A DNA stretch of 64,000 bases. Origin: Bradyrhizobium zhanjiangense. GTDB taxonomy: Bacteria > Pseudomonadota > Alphaproteobacteria > Rhizobiales > Xanthobacteraceae. The stretch spans positions 3,989,001 through 4,053,000 of the forward strand of contig NZ_CP022221.1 in assembly GCF_004114935.1 (NCBI RefSeq). Direction: 5' to 3'. The stretch's first letter is position 1. Every line of letters starts with the position of its first letter. The notes under the pieces are model-generated. The model was not told the origin of the DNA. It was given only the letters and a program-made list of their open reading frames with translations, and made no database searches. Made by a program: the position numbers and the translations under genes. Shown one piece after another: positions 25,972 through 35,150 of the stretch.

Positions 25972-26958
25972 CTATTGCAGGCGTTGCGCCTTGGCGGGAT
26001 CCCAGGTGGCCAGCACGCGATCGCCCGGACGGAACGGGTGGACGTCGAAGCTGGCTTCGGGAACGTGGGAGAACAGGGCGGTGCCGTCGTCGAGCGTGAG
26101 CGAGACGGCGACGTAGGAGCCCTGGTACTCGGTCTGGGTCAGCAGCGCCGGCGCGCCGAAGGCGCCGTCGGTGAACGGGACGATGCCGAGTTGATCGGCG
26201 CGCACGGCGATGAGCTTGCCGGCGTCGCTGAGCACGTTGTGGCCGCCGATGAAGCGCGCCACGAATTCGGTGCGGGGATGGTGGAAGATGTCGCGCGCCG
26301 TGCCCTGCTGCTCGATCCGGCCGTGGTTCATCACCACGATATGGTCGGCGAGCGCCATTGCCTCTTCCTGGCCATGGGTGACCTGGATGAAGCTGATGCC
26401 GAGCTCGCGCTGCAGCCGCTTCAGTTCGCCCCGCATCTTCACCCGCAGGAAGGGATCGAGCGCGGAGAGCGGCTCGTCGAGCAGCAGGATCTGCGGCTCG
26501 GTGATCAGCGCGCGGGCAAGCGCGACGCGCTGCTGCTGGCCGCCGGAGAGTTGCGCGGGCAGGCGCCCCGCATAGGGGCTCATCGCCACCAGTTCGAGCA
26601 ATTCGCCGGCGCGCTTGTGGCGTGTCGGCTTGTCGATGCCGCGCATCTTCAGTGCGAAAGCGACGTTGTCGATGACGCTGAGATGCGGAAACAGCGCATA
26701 GGACTGAAACATCATCGCCGTGCCGCGCTTGGCGGGCTCGAGGTCGGTGACGTTCTGCGCGCCGAGGATGATATCGCCCTCGCTGACCGCCTCATGACCC
26801 GCGATCATGCGCAATGTCGAAGTCTTGCCGCAGCCGGAGGGGCCGAGCAGGCAGCAATAGGTGCCGGCCGGGATCTTCAGGTTGACATTGTCGACCGCCA
26901 GCGTCGTGTCGTAGCGCTTGGTGACGGCAACCAGTTCGAGAGCGGCGGGAGTGGCCAT
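25972..26958 (-). CDS. ABC transporter ATP-binding protein (PotA-like)
   Basis: A 328-residue ATPase with Walker A GPSGCGKTST (about 39-48), signature LSGGQQQRVALARAL (about 138-152), Walker B ILLLDEPLSALD (about 158-169) and the H-loop VTHGQEEAMALAD. A C-terminal TOBE-type domain (about 250-325) is present, as in PotA/UgpC-class importers. First gene of the importer operon; 42 bases separate it from the binding protein. The divergent GntR gene starts 257 bases upstream. Confidence 0.92.
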   Translation of the reverse strand: MATPAALELVAVTKRYDTTLAVDNVNLKIPAGTYCCLLGPSGCGKTSTLRMIAGHEAVSEGDIILGAQNVTDLEPAKRGTAMMFQSYALFPHLSVIDNVAFALKMRGIDKPTRHKRAGELLELVAMSPYAGRLPAQLSGGQQQRVALARALITEPQILLLDEPLSALDPFLRVKMRGELKRLQRELGISFIQVTHGQEEAMALADHIVVMNHGRIEQQGTARDIFHHPRTEFVARFIGGHNVLSDAGKLIAVRADQLGIVPFTDGAFGAPALLTQTEYQGSYVAVSLTLDDGTALFSHVPEASFDVHPFRPGDRVLATWDPAKAQRLQ

Positions 26959-27215
26959 GGCGTGTCCGACAGGAGGGCGATGCTTCCCGCCTCTCTCCGC
27001 AAGGTCCGTGCCAACGGCTCTCGGCCGGTCAATTTTTCGAAACTGTGCAGCGGAGTCAGATCGTTAGATCAAATCTGGCGCAGCCAGGCTGCCTGCCGCA
27101 TGCGCAGTCATCTGCACACAAAACGGGCGAAGATTGTATAAACTTTCGCCTGTGATTGGATACAGCTCGTCGACTAACATTCGCAGCGGAACGTTGTCGA
27201 TCGAGCCTTACAACC
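26959..27215. promoter_or_regulatory. Divergent control region of the importer operon and the GntR gene
   Basis: The 257-base space between the importer ATPase start and the GntR start must hold both promoters and probably the regulator's operator. It includes an AT-rich part (27055-27180) with ATTGTATAAAC (about 27133) and TTGGATACAG (about 27156), which could be imperfect half-sites for a FadR-type dimer. No perfect palindrome was found. Confidence 0.35.
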
Positions 27216-27923
27216 ATGGCCGCCAAGACCCGCCCGAAATCCGACGCGCCGGACGCTAGCGATCGCGTCAGCCGTATCCGGGAGGGCGTGACCGCGGCGA
27301 TCCTCGAGCACCGCCTGTTGCCCGGCACGAAGCTCGGCGAGGACGAGATCGGCGACATCTACGGCGCCAGCCGAACGCTGGTCCGCACCGCGCTCCAGCA
27401 GCTCGCGCATGAGGGCATCGTCAATATCGAGAAGAACCGCGGCGCCTTCGTCGCGCGCCCGACACCCGCCGATGCCCGCGAAGTGTTCGAGGCGCGCCGC
27501 CTGATCGAGCCCACCATCGTCGATCACGCCATCGATGCGGCATCGCCGGCCTGGCTCGATCGCCTCCAGCGCCATCTCGCTGAAGAGCGAGAGGCCGAGC
27601 TGCGTGGCGATGCGCGCGCCTCGGTCCGCCTCTCCGGCGAGTTTCACCGCCTCGTCGCCGAGATGAGCGGCCACAGCATCTATCTCGGCTTCCTCAAGGA
27701 GCTGATCGCGCGCTCCTCGCTCATCATCCTGCTCTACCGCCGCCATGACACGCCGGCCTGCGGCACCGATCACCACGCAGGCATCGTCGCCGCGATCCGC
27801 AAGCGTGACAGAGAGGCGGCACGTGCGCAGATGCTGTCGCATCTGACCGAGATCGAGGCCGAGCTGTTCTTGAAGGATCCCGCCGCCGACGAGCTTCGGC
27901 TGGTCGACGTGCTCGGCGCCTGA
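27216..27923 (+). CDS. GntR-family regulator (FadR/FCD subfamily)
   Basis: A 235-residue regulator: an N-terminal winged helix (about 15-85) with GTKLGEDEIGDIYGASRTLV and RTALQQLAHEGIVNIEKNRG, then an all-helical FCD domain (about 92-220) with the metal/ligand pattern ARRLIEPTIVDHA, GEFHRLV and the final H in DHHAGIV. FCD regulators usually bind a carboxylate or amino acid and release their operator. It is divergent from the importer-racemase operon and is very likely its local regulator. Start ATG 27216. Confidence 0.9.
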   Translation: MAAKTRPKSDAPDASDRVSRIREGVTAAILEHRLLPGTKLGEDEIGDIYGASRTLVRTALQQLAHEGIVNIEKNRGAFVARPTPADAREVFEARRLIEPTIVDHAIDAASPAWLDRLQRHLAEEREAELRGDARASVRLSGEFHRLVAEMSGHSIYLGFLKELIARSSLIILLYRRHDTPACGTDHHAGIVAAIRKRDREAARAQMLSHLTEIEAELFLKDPAADELRLVDVLGA

Positions 27924-27979
27924 CCGGCACGGATCGCAAAGTCTGTAGGAGAAGTTGCGGCCGGACCTGCGCGACCGCA

Positions 27980-28207
27980 TCAGCGGCTGAGCTCGCTCTC
28001 GGCGGCAAGCTGCCCGTCAGGCGTGATCTCGTATTCGCCGTCGTGCTTGGTCATCCATCCTGACCTGACCATCTCTCGTGCAAGCTGTATCGAGCAGATC
28101 GGATGATTGCCTCCTGGGTAATACAGCCTGTCATTCCGGACGAGCAGATGTCCGTACAATTGAGCCTGACGTAACGCCCTGCGCATTCCGGGTGATGGAT
28201 TTTTCAT
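27980..28207 (-). CDS. Small winged-helix-like protein, unknown function
   Basis: A 75-residue basic protein (MKNPSPGMRRALRQAQ...), with a segment CSIQLAREMVRSGWMTKHDGEYEITPDGQLAAE that reads like the recognition helix and wing of a small wHTH domain ('V-R-S-G-W-M ... Y-E-I-T-P-D-G' resembling a DUF/MarR-like winged tail). Small proteins of this kind are frequent in Bradyrhizobium. It lies alone between convergent and divergent neighbours. DNA binding is an inference. Confidence 0.55.
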   Translation of the reverse strand: MKNPSPGMRRALRQAQLYGHLLVRNDRLYYPGGNHPICSIQLAREMVRSGWMTKHDGEYEITPDGQLAAESELSR

Positions 28208-28335
28208 GTCGTTTCAAGCGCGAGCGCGATGAAGGTTCCTAATGAACGCGGTGTCTCAATGCGATTTCCGCTCGCCGGCCGCCGGGGAGGAACCCTGTTC
28301 CTGCCGCCTCGTTTTTTCTTGCGAGGAGTACTGTC

Positions 28336-29883
28336 ATGAATGTACGGGACGAGCACACCCGATCGCTCTGGATGGATGTTTCGGTTGCCGACGCGCCGGC
28401 GCTATCCGGTACGGTGGGTACGGACGTCGTCGTTGTCGGTTCTGGAATTGCCGGGATGTCGGTCGCCTATGAGCTTGCCAGCCACGGACGCTCGGTCGTG
28501 GTGCTGGACCGCGGCGGCATCGGCAGTGGGATGACGGCGCGCACCACCGCTCACCTGGCAACGGCGCTCGACGACGGCTACGACGAGTTGGTGAGGGTGC
28601 GCGGCCCTGACCGTGCGCGGCACTACTATCAGAGCGTCGCTGCCGCGATCGATCGCGCCGAGGTCATCCAGCTTGCCGAGCATATCGATTGCGATTTTCA
28701 ACGCGTCGACGGTTACTGGGTGCTGTCGCCCGAAACGCCCGCATCCGAACTTGACGAGGAATTGGTTTGCTGTCGCAAGCTCGGAATTCCGGTCGAAAAC
28801 CGGATCGAGCCAACGCCGTTCCATGCCGAGGGCCAGGTGCGTTCGCTACGCTTTGCCCGGCAGGCGCGCCTGCACCCGACCAAATACCTCGCGGGTCTGG
28901 CGAGCGCACTCGAGCGCCGGGGGGCGCGGCTCTACGCCGACACCTGTGTTGAGAGCATCCGTCAACAGCATGGCGACATGGTCGTGACGACCGCCTCAGG
29001 CCACGAGGTCCACGCTGCCGACGTGGTGGTCGCGACGAACTCGCCCGTCAATGTGCAGGTGGCGATCCACACCAAGCAGGCGCCTTATCGCACCTATGCG
29101 CTCGCCGCGAAGATTGCGGCCGGCGCGCTGGAGGATGCGCTCTATTGGGATACGCTCGATCCCTATCATTATGTCCGACTCCAGCCGTTCTCTGCCGACG
29201 AGGATATCGTGATCATCGGCGGGGAAGATCATAAATCGGGCGAAGCGAACGACGGCGTACAGCGCCTTGACGCGCTCGAGCGCTGGGCACGCGATCGCTT
29301 GACGGGGTTGAGCGAGGTCACCCATCGCTGGTCCGGCCAGGTGCTGGAGCCGGTCGATTTCACCGGCTTCATTGGCCGCAGCCCCGGCGAGGAGCATCTC
29401 TTCATCGTCAGCGGCGATTCCGGGCAGGGGATCACGAACGGGCTCGTCGCCGGCCTGTTGGTGACGGATCTGATCACGACGGGCGCGAGCCCTTGGGAAG
29501 AAGTCTACGCTCCGTCACGGAAGATTCAGAAGAACATCGGCGAGTTCATCAGCGAGAACATCACGCCGCTGAAGAATTTTGCGGAATATCTTGCGGCGAG
29601 CGAGATGGCGAGCGTCGAACGGCTGCGGCCGGGCGAGGGGCGTCTGGTCCGCAGCGGCCTGAAGAAGATTGCCGCTTGCCGGGACCGTAACGGACGTCTG
29701 CATCTGCACTCGGCAAGCTGCACCCATCTCGGCTGCGTCGTGCACTGGAATGCGCTGGAGCAGTGCTGGGATTGCCCGTGTCACGGCTCGCAATTCGCGC
29801 CCGACGGCACCGCACTCAATGGCCCGGCGGTGTCGCCGCTTGCGAGCGCGGAGAAGCCGGTCAATCTCGAAGCCGCGGAGTGA
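28336..29883 (+). CDS. FAD-dependent oxidoreductase with C-terminal Rieske domain
   Basis: A 515-residue fusion. Residues about 1-385 are a DAO-type amine/amino-acid oxidoreductase with the FAD motif VVVGSGIAGMSVAYELA (about 31-47) and DRGGIGSGMTARTTAHL; about 425-510 form a Rieske [2Fe-2S] domain with CTHLGC and CPCHGS as ligand motifs (C-x-H ... C-x2-H). The iron-sulfur centre can pass electrons from the flavin to an outside acceptor, so the enzyme need not use O2. The start ATG 28336 follows a strong AGGAG. Homologues with this architecture exist in several soil bacteria; the substrate is not known. Confidence 0.9.
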   Translation: MNVRDEHTRSLWMDVSVADAPALSGTVGTDVVVVGSGIAGMSVAYELASHGRSVVVLDRGGIGSGMTARTTAHLATALDDGYDELVRVRGPDRARHYYQSVAAAIDRAEVIQLAEHIDCDFQRVDGYWVLSPETPASELDEELVCCRKLGIPVENRIEPTPFHAEGQVRSLRFARQARLHPTKYLAGLASALERRGARLYADTCVESIRQQHGDMVVTTASGHEVHAADVVVATNSPVNVQVAIHTKQAPYRTYALAAKIAAGALEDALYWDTLDPYHYVRLQPFSADEDIVIIGGEDHKSGEANDGVQRLDALERWARDRLTGLSEVTHRWSGQVLEPVDFTGFIGRSPGEEHLFIVSGDSGQGITNGLVAGLLVTDLITTGASPWEEVYAPSRKIQKNIGEFISENITPLKNFAEYLAASEMASVERLRPGEGRLVRSGLKKIAACRDRNGRLHLHSASCTHLGCVVHWNALEQCWDCPCHGSQFAPDGTALNGPAVSPLASAEKPVNLEAAE

Positions 29884-30024
29884 GCGGCAATCCCTCGAAA
29901 AGCTGCGGGCAGGCCTTTAAGGACCTCCGCCGCCGCTGAGCTGTGGTTCGCGGATGTGCGTCGCATGTGGACGATGATGCATTGCGACGTAACCTGACTA
30001 TTCCTCGCGGGGCTTGCCGGCTAT

Positions 30025-31830
30025 ATGCTCGCGCTCTGTCATCGAACTGTCATGTACCCCAAAATGCTGAAGTCAGACTCAACACCGGCCCGCAAGACTC
30101 CGGGCGCGCCGGATGGGAATCCTGCTCCAAAGGACAACAAGAGAACGCAAGTCGTCGCCGGCTTCCTCAGGCAGATTGAACCCGCCGGGCCAGGCGCAGA
30201 ACCTCGGATCGAGGACGCCGTGAGTGATCAGACGTCATCGCAAGAGACGACGCCCGATCCGGAACCAGCCCCGTCGAGCGTTGACGCGCGTTCGGCCGGT
30301 GAAATCGAACTCAAGCTTCTCGTCGATGCCGATCGCATGGCGCATTTCAACGCTGCGCCGGTCATCACGGCGAACGCGCGCAATAAGGGCACGCGCAAGC
30401 ATCTCAAGTCCGTCTATTATGACACGCCCGACCGCGCGCTTAGGCGTAGCGGCCTTAGCTTGCGCGTACGCCAGAGCGGCGCGCGCTTCGTGCAGACCGT
30501 GAAGACTGACGCCGCGGACGATCCGCTGCGCCGCGGCGAGTGGGAGGCGAGCGTGCCGTCGCTGGCGCCCGATCTCGCTCTGGCGATGCCTTTCATTCCG
30601 GAGAATCTTCGCTGCCACCTCGAGGCGCGGCCGCTCGAAGCCGTCTTCACCGCCGACGTCCATCGTCATGCGCGGATGGTCGATCTGCCGTCCGGCACGG
30701 TCGAAGTCGCCTTCGACCAGGGCGAGCTGACGGCCGGCGATGGTTCGCTGCCGGTGAGCGAGATCGAGCTGGAGCTCAAGAGCGGCAGCGCAAGCGCGAT
30801 CTATGAGGTCGCGCTGCGGCTTGCGGAACGCGGGGCGGTGAAGCCGTCCATCCGCACCAAGTCGGAGCGTGGCTTCGACCTTGCCGCCGGCAAGCCGCCC
30901 TCGGCACGGCGCCCGCGGAAACTTCGCCTCGATCCGTCCGTGACCCTTGACGAGGCCTTCGCGACGATCCTGCGCTCCTGCTTCCATCATCTGCTTCAGT
31001 CGCTGCCCGCCGCCGAGGACGGCCGCAATCCGGAAGGCGTCCATCAGCTTCGCGTTGCGCTGCGCCGGTTGCGCTCGGCGCTGGACCTGATGCGATCGGT
31101 CGGCGCGCTCAGCAATCTCGATGCGTTGCGGTCGGAGGCGCGCTGGCTGGCGCAGGATCTCTCCGCCGCGCGAGACTGGGATGTGTTCCAGCTCGAGACA
31201 TTGCCGACAATCGCAAAAGCCTGTCCTTCGATCGCCGGCTTCGATGCGCTCGGCCGCGCCGCGGCCGGGCGTCAGGCTGACGCCTATCGCAAGGCGCATG
31301 ATGCGCTCGCCGACCGCCGCTGCGCCGTGTTCCTGATCGGCCTCGGCGGCTGGATCGAGACACGCGGCTGGCGCAACGACGTCGCCGCCGAAGATCTCGG
31401 CCAGCTCGCCGAGCCCGCCGTCAACTTCGCGCAGCGCATCTTGTCGGAGCGATACGCCAAGGTGCTCAAGCGCGGGCGCCGCTTCAAGTCGCTCACGATC
31501 GAACAGCTGCACCGGGTGCGGCTCGCGACGAAGCGGCTGCGCTATCTCAGCGAGTTCCTGCTGCCGCTGTTTGCCGATCGGAAGTCTGCGAGAAAATTTG
31601 CCCGCAGGCTCGCCGGTTTGCAGGAGGAACTCGGCGCATTCAACGACATGGTCGTCACGGCATCGTTGCTGGATCGGCTCGATGCCGAGCCCGACAGCGC
31701 CATCGCCGCGGCGGCGATCGCCGGCTGGCAGGCGCGCGCGTCGGTTGGCGTGCAGCCCGCCTTGCAAAGTACGTGGCGCGATTTCACCGCGGCGCGCGTG
31801 CCCTGGTCTCGCCGGACCGCACAAGACTGA
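30025..31830 (+). CDS. CYTH and CHAD domain-containing protein
   Basis: A 601-residue cytosolic protein. After a poorly ordered N-terminus of about 90 residues, a CYTH (triphosphate tunnel metalloenzyme) domain begins with the signature EIELKLLVDADRM (about 92-104) and continues with basic/acidic tunnel residues (SVYYDTPDRALRRSGLSLRVR). A CHAD domain (about 310-590) follows, a helical bundle with conserved His and basic residues (VHQLRVALRRLRSAL, LHRVRLATKRLRYLSEF), which in characterised members binds polyphosphate. CYTH proteins hydrolyse triphosphates, so a role at polyphosphate granules is likely. Start uncertain: 30025, 30052, or a GTG near 30220. Confidence 0.88.
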   Translation: MLALCHRTVMYPKMLKSDSTPARKTPGAPDGNPAPKDNKRTQVVAGFLRQIEPAGPGAEPRIEDAVSDQTSSQETTPDPEPAPSSVDARSAGEIELKLLVDADRMAHFNAAPVITANARNKGTRKHLKSVYYDTPDRALRRSGLSLRVRQSGARFVQTVKTDAADDPLRRGEWEASVPSLAPDLALAMPFIPENLRCHLEARPLEAVFTADVHRHARMVDLPSGTVEVAFDQGELTAGDGSLPVSEIELELKSGSASAIYEVALRLAERGAVKPSIRTKSERGFDLAAGKPPSARRPRKLRLDPSVTLDEAFATILRSCFHHLLQSLPAAEDGRNPEGVHQLRVALRRLRSALDLMRSVGALSNLDALRSEARWLAQDLSAARDWDVFQLETLPTIAKACPSIAGFDALGRAAAGRQADAYRKAHDALADRRCAVFLIGLGGWIETRGWRNDVAAEDLGQLAEPAVNFAQRILSERYAKVLKRGRRFKSLTIEQLHRVRLATKRLRYLSEFLLPLFADRKSARKFARRLAGLQEELGAFNDMVVTASLLDRLDAEPDSAIAAAAIAGWQARASVGVQPALQSTWRDFTAARVPWSRRTAQD

Positions 31831-31849
31831 TCGTATTCCTCAAAAAGTT

Positions 31850-31879
31850 GCGGCCAGCCATTGGGGGATGGCTGGCCGC
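31850..31879 (-). terminator. Strong terminator hairpin between convergent genes
   Basis: GCGGCCAGCCA (31850-31860) and TGGCTGGCCGC (31869-31879) form a perfect 11-bp stem with an 8-base loop. On the minus strand it is followed by AACTTTTTG, so it terminates the leftward protease gene; it also lies 20 bases beyond the CYTH-CHAD stop and may serve both. Confidence 0.7.
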
Positions 31880-31946
31880 GCGCGAACCGGTCTGGGACGG
31901 GGAGGGGTGGGGATGTGACCGGGTCGCGTAACCTGTTGTCTCGTTC

Positions 31947-32570
31947 CTAATCTCTGGCGCTGGCGGTGGAGACCGCCGGCTTGGTATCGCCGAGCGAGAC
32001 CCAGACGTTGGGATCGCTCTGCGACTGGCGCTTGACGAAGCGGTAGCCGGTCTCGGTCCAGGCAACGACGCTCTCGTTCTGATTGTCGAGAACGAACTCG
32101 CCCTTGTCGGTCTTCACCGTCAGCACCGCGTGGCCTTCGCCCTTCTTGTCGCGCACGACGGTGATGAGCAGGGCCTCGCGCGGCCATCCGGCATCGATCA
32201 GCATCTTGCGCTTCAACAGCACGTAGTCTTCACAGTCGCCGTAACCGTCCGTCGGCAGCGACCACTTCTCGATCACGCCCCAGTGCTCCTGATCGGTCAA
32301 AGGCTTCACGGTCTCGTTGACCCAGCGATTGACCTTGACGAGGTCGCGCCATGCAGCCTGCGACATCACGATGTCGCGTGCCTGCGTCGGCCCGCCCTTG
32401 CACTGAGCGGCATTGTCCGCACAGAACTCGACCCAGCCGATCGGCGCACGCGTGGTGTCGCCGAGGCTCGCGTAGAGCAGACGGCCTTCGCCGGCCTGCG
32501 CTGTCGCGCTGATCCCGAAGAGCATGGCGGCCAGCGCCAGCCCTTTCCCCTGTCCCCTGAAGTCAAACAT
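31947..32570 (-). CDS. Transglutaminase-like cysteine protease (BTLCP), periplasmic
   Basis: A 207-residue protein with a signal peptide (about 1-27, cleavage after AQA). It matches the bacterial transglutaminase-like cysteine proteinase family (LapG-related): catalytic Cys in GYGDCEDYVLLK (about 118-129), His in GHAVLTV (about 158-164) and Asp in FVLDNQ (about 171). Relatives such as LapG cut surface adhesins in response to c-di-GMP; no LapD or adhesin gene is in this window, although a PilZ gene is adjacent. Start ATG 32570 fits a normal signal sequence; an upstream ATG exists at 32600. Confidence 0.85.
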   Translation of the reverse strand: MFDFRGQGKGLALAAMLFGISATAQAGEGRLLYASLGDTTRAPIGWVEFCADNAAQCKGGPTQARDIVMSQAAWRDLVKVNRWVNETVKPLTDQEHWGVIEKWSLPTDGYGDCEDYVLLKRKMLIDAGWPREALLITVVRDKKGEGHAVLTVKTDKGEFVLDNQNESVVAWTETGYRFVKRQSQSDPNVWVSLGDTKPAVSTASARD

Positions 32571-32900
32571 TGCGGCCCCCGTTTCTTGTTGGGACCACAT
32601 TTCGCACGGAGCTTTTGAGTTGCCGCTAAGTCAGCCAAGTCAAGTCGAGACGAATGCAAGTAAAAGGCGCGGCGAATTCGATCTATACTTGAATCGAATT
32701 CTCATAAAATTTGAGATGACTGCAATTGATTCAAATTTTATCTATTAACACGCAAACGCTGGCGGAGCCGTTGTTTGCGCGCACGTGCACCCCTCGCGTT
32801 AACTCGCGTAGAGCGGGTCGCAACGCACGAAAAGGCGGCGTCCGCATCGCGGAGGCCGCCTTCGAGGCTGGAAATGCAGTGGTTTTGACGTCGTCGCGCT
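32571..32900. other. AT-rich gap with a terminator
   Basis: This 330-base gap contains one of the most AT-rich stretches of the window (about 32650-32750), probably carrying the promoter of the leftward protease gene, and the PilZ terminator at 32829-32862. No frame with coding character is present. Confidence 0.5.
32829..32862 (-). terminator. Rho-independent terminator of the PilZ gene
   Basis: On the minus strand, 38 bases after the PilZ stop, AAGGCGGCCTCCGC pairs with GCGGACGCCGCCTT (13 of 14 pairs, 3-base loop) and is followed by TTTTCG. A long GC-rich stem with a short T-run. Confidence 0.7.
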
Positions 32901-33512
32901 TTACCGCGCGGTAACGCTCTCTTCGAGTGTCTCGGCCGGCTGCTCGTGCATGAATTCGAGGGCGAAGCCGTCTTCGAGGTTTCGGACCACACGGCCCTGG
33001 ACCCGGCCGAGCAGAACCGTCGATTTCAGCGGCGGGCGGTTCTCCGCGGCAATCGCGGCGCCTGACAGCGACAGGTCGATGATGCGGCAGGTCATCTTGG
33101 TGCCGTCCTCGAGCGTCAGCACCGCGATCGGATTGCGCGGCACGATACGATCGTGACGGCGGTCCTCCGGCAGGTTGAGGATGTCGCGGTTGGCGAGCCA
33201 GGTCAGCTGGGCCGCGAGCTTGTCGCGCTTCCTCGGCGTTGCCCCGATCGTCATGGCAAAGCCATTGTCGATGATCCGGGTGATCTTGCCCTCGACCCGG
33301 CCGATATGGTCGAGATAGGCGACGACGCGGTCGCCGACATTGCCGATGCCGGGGGCCAGCAGCGCGAGGCCGCCCGGCGACATGTTGATCACCTGGCAGG
33401 GGAATTCACGGCGGTCCGGCAGCATGTAGCGGCCGAGCAGGTGCACTTTCACCCGCTGGAAACGCCGACGCTCTTCGGCGGCCGGAAGAAATTTTCTGTT
33501 CGCTAACGCCAT
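32901..33512 (-). CDS. Tandem PilZ-domain protein
   Basis: A 203-residue cytosolic protein with two PilZ domains. The first has ERRRFQRVKV (about 13-22) with NMSPGGLAL; the second has RRHDRIVPRN (about 118) with DLSLSGAAI near 150: each shows an Arg-rich loop before a D/N-x-S-x2-G motif, the c-di-GMP binding signature. PilZ proteins act as c-di-GMP receptors controlling motility and exopolysaccharide. Start ATG 33512 was chosen over an upstream frame extension. Nearby are a CtrA-like half-consensus site at 33571 and, 16 kb away, a GGDEF-EAL gene. Confidence 0.85.
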   Translation of the reverse strand: MALANRKFLPAAEERRRFQRVKVHLLGRYMLPDRREFPCQVINMSPGGLALLAPGIGNVGDRVVAYLDHIGRVEGKITRIIDNGFAMTIGATPRKRDKLAAQLTWLANRDILNLPEDRRHDRIVPRNPIAVLTLEDGTKMTCRIIDLSLSGAAIAAENRPPLKSTVLLGRVQGRVVRNLEDGFALEFMHEQPAETLEESVTAR

Positions 33513-33570
33513 TTCCAACACCCGACCCCCCGCCCGGGCGGAGTCCGGCACGACCCTAAGGTGCATAGGG

Positions 33571-33585
33571 TTAATGCCGCGTTAG
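33571..33585 (-). promoter_or_regulatory. Imperfect CtrA-type box upstream of the PilZ gene
   Basis: Read on the minus strand, CTAA, seven bases, TTAAC: one mismatch from TTAA-N7-TTAAC. It lies about 60 bases upstream of the PilZ start. One of three such sites in the window; weakest of them. Confidence 0.3.
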
Positions 33586-33670
33586 GATCGGCGCGCCGGT
33601 AACGGACAGACACAATGCGCTCGAAAAGCCACATCAAGGGCGGGCAGGCGAGGCCGCCGGGCGGGACCAG

Positions 33671-34901
33671 TCAAGCCGCTCGCAGGCGCCGCCGATATAG
33701 AAGACCCAGCAGCGCCAGCAGCACCACCGCCGAGAGCCCGAGCGACCAGTGAATGCCGATCGCGGCGCCCGATAGCCCGACGGTGATGCCGCTGAAGGCC
33801 CGCATGCCGAGTCCGGCCATGTTGTAGAGACCGACGACGCGGCCGCGGATGTCGGATGGTGCGTTCAGCTGCACCAGCGCCTGCGCCATGGTGTTGAACG
33901 AGAGCTCGAAGAAGCCCGCGCAGAACAACAGCACGATAGATCCGCACGGAGGCGAAGCCGAAGAGCGCCACGCTCCACAGCATCGCCAGCATGATCGCCG
34001 TGCGCGGCGTGCCCTTGAGGCGTCCCCAGGACTCCAGCGCGATGCCGGCGAGCAGCGCACCAGCCGCGTCAGCCGCGAGCAGCACGCTGTAGGAGACGCC
34101 GGGATCGCCATGGCCGAGGTCGCCGGCAAAGCCCGGCATCTGGGCGTGATAGGCGTTGCCGATCATGAAGGACGTGAGGCCGGCGAGCCACGTCATCGCT
34201 GACAGCACCGGCTGGGTGCCGATGGCGCGGATGGTCAGCACGATGTCGGCAAGGCCGCGCACCGCGAAACGCCGCACGGCGACGCTCTTGTCGCGCAGCG
34301 GTGCCCAGAACAGCCAGAGCAGCATCGGCAGATAGAACAGCGTGTTGAAGATGATGCCGTGCGAAGTGCCGAGCGTGAGCATGATGATTCCGCCGACGGC
34401 GGGGCCGACCAGGATGCCGAGATAGCGCGCCATCGCGTTCAGCCGCACCGCGCTCGGAAGATCGGCGGGGCCGACGAGGTCGTAGAGCAGCAGCTGGTTC
34501 GGCGTCTGCCACAACACGCCGGCGCAGCCGTGGATCACCAGCAACAGCATCGCGTGCCACATCTGGATCGTATCGGTGAGGAAGAAGAAGCCCCAGCCGG
34601 CGGAGGCGACGATGAACAGCACCATGCCGCACTGGATGATGCGGCGCGGATCGAACCGGTCGGCGAGCCCGCCCACCGCGACCGAGAACAATAGGAATGG
34701 CAGCCAGTGCGACAGCACCGCAAAGCCCGCCAGCGCCGGCGAATGGAATTTCTGGAACACCACCCAATAGCTGATCACATGCTCGACATTGTCGGCCATC
34801 ATCGCCAGCACGTAGGCGACGAACTGGAGTCGGTAGGGCACCGACTTCATGGCCGCGAACGAGCCGGACGCGACCATGGGATTTTGAGGGAGGGGGTTCA
34901 A
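33671..34901 (-). pseudogene. MFS transporter, frameshifted
   Basis: A major-facilitator protein of about 409 residues when repaired, with twelve predicted TM helices. The first two-thirds run from ATG 34901 (signature GLADRFDPRRIIQ near residue 80); the last third, from IVLLFCAGFFELSFNTMAQ to a stop at 33671, is in the next frame. One surplus base between about 33936 and 33950 (in cggatctatcgtg) explains the change. The enterobactin-exporter-like (EntS/MFS_3) family is suggested by the segment order, but the substrate is unknown. The C-terminal part has intact helices, so a sequencing error is as likely as true decay. Confidence 0.7.
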
Positions 34902-34984
34902 GTGGGCACCAAGGTAGGACTTGGGCCGCCTTACACGTTCGGCGTCAATGGCTCAAGACACTTGGGTGTGTGAGTTAGGAGCCC

Positions 34985-35056
34985 GTAGCCCGGATGGAGC
35001 CGACGCGTAGTCCGGGGCCGCCGGTCTCGCATTCCGCTTTGCTCCATGCGGGCTAC
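34985..35056. repeat. REP-like palindromic element, copy 1
   Basis: Begins gtagcccggatggagc and ends catgcgggctac: outer arms GTAGCCCG/CGGGCTAC are complementary. The inner part contains ccgcattccgctttgctccatg-like sequence also found in copy 2 (36798-36878). The layout is typical of the dispersed rhizobial palindromes beginning 'gtagcccgcatg'. Confidence 0.65.
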
Positions 35057-35150
35057 GAGGCTGCCCGCTTGGCACCAGCCCGCATCTCACATACGCTTCG
35101 CTTCAGCCCGCACCAATCAATCATAACAGACGGGCATCGAGGAAACAGCC

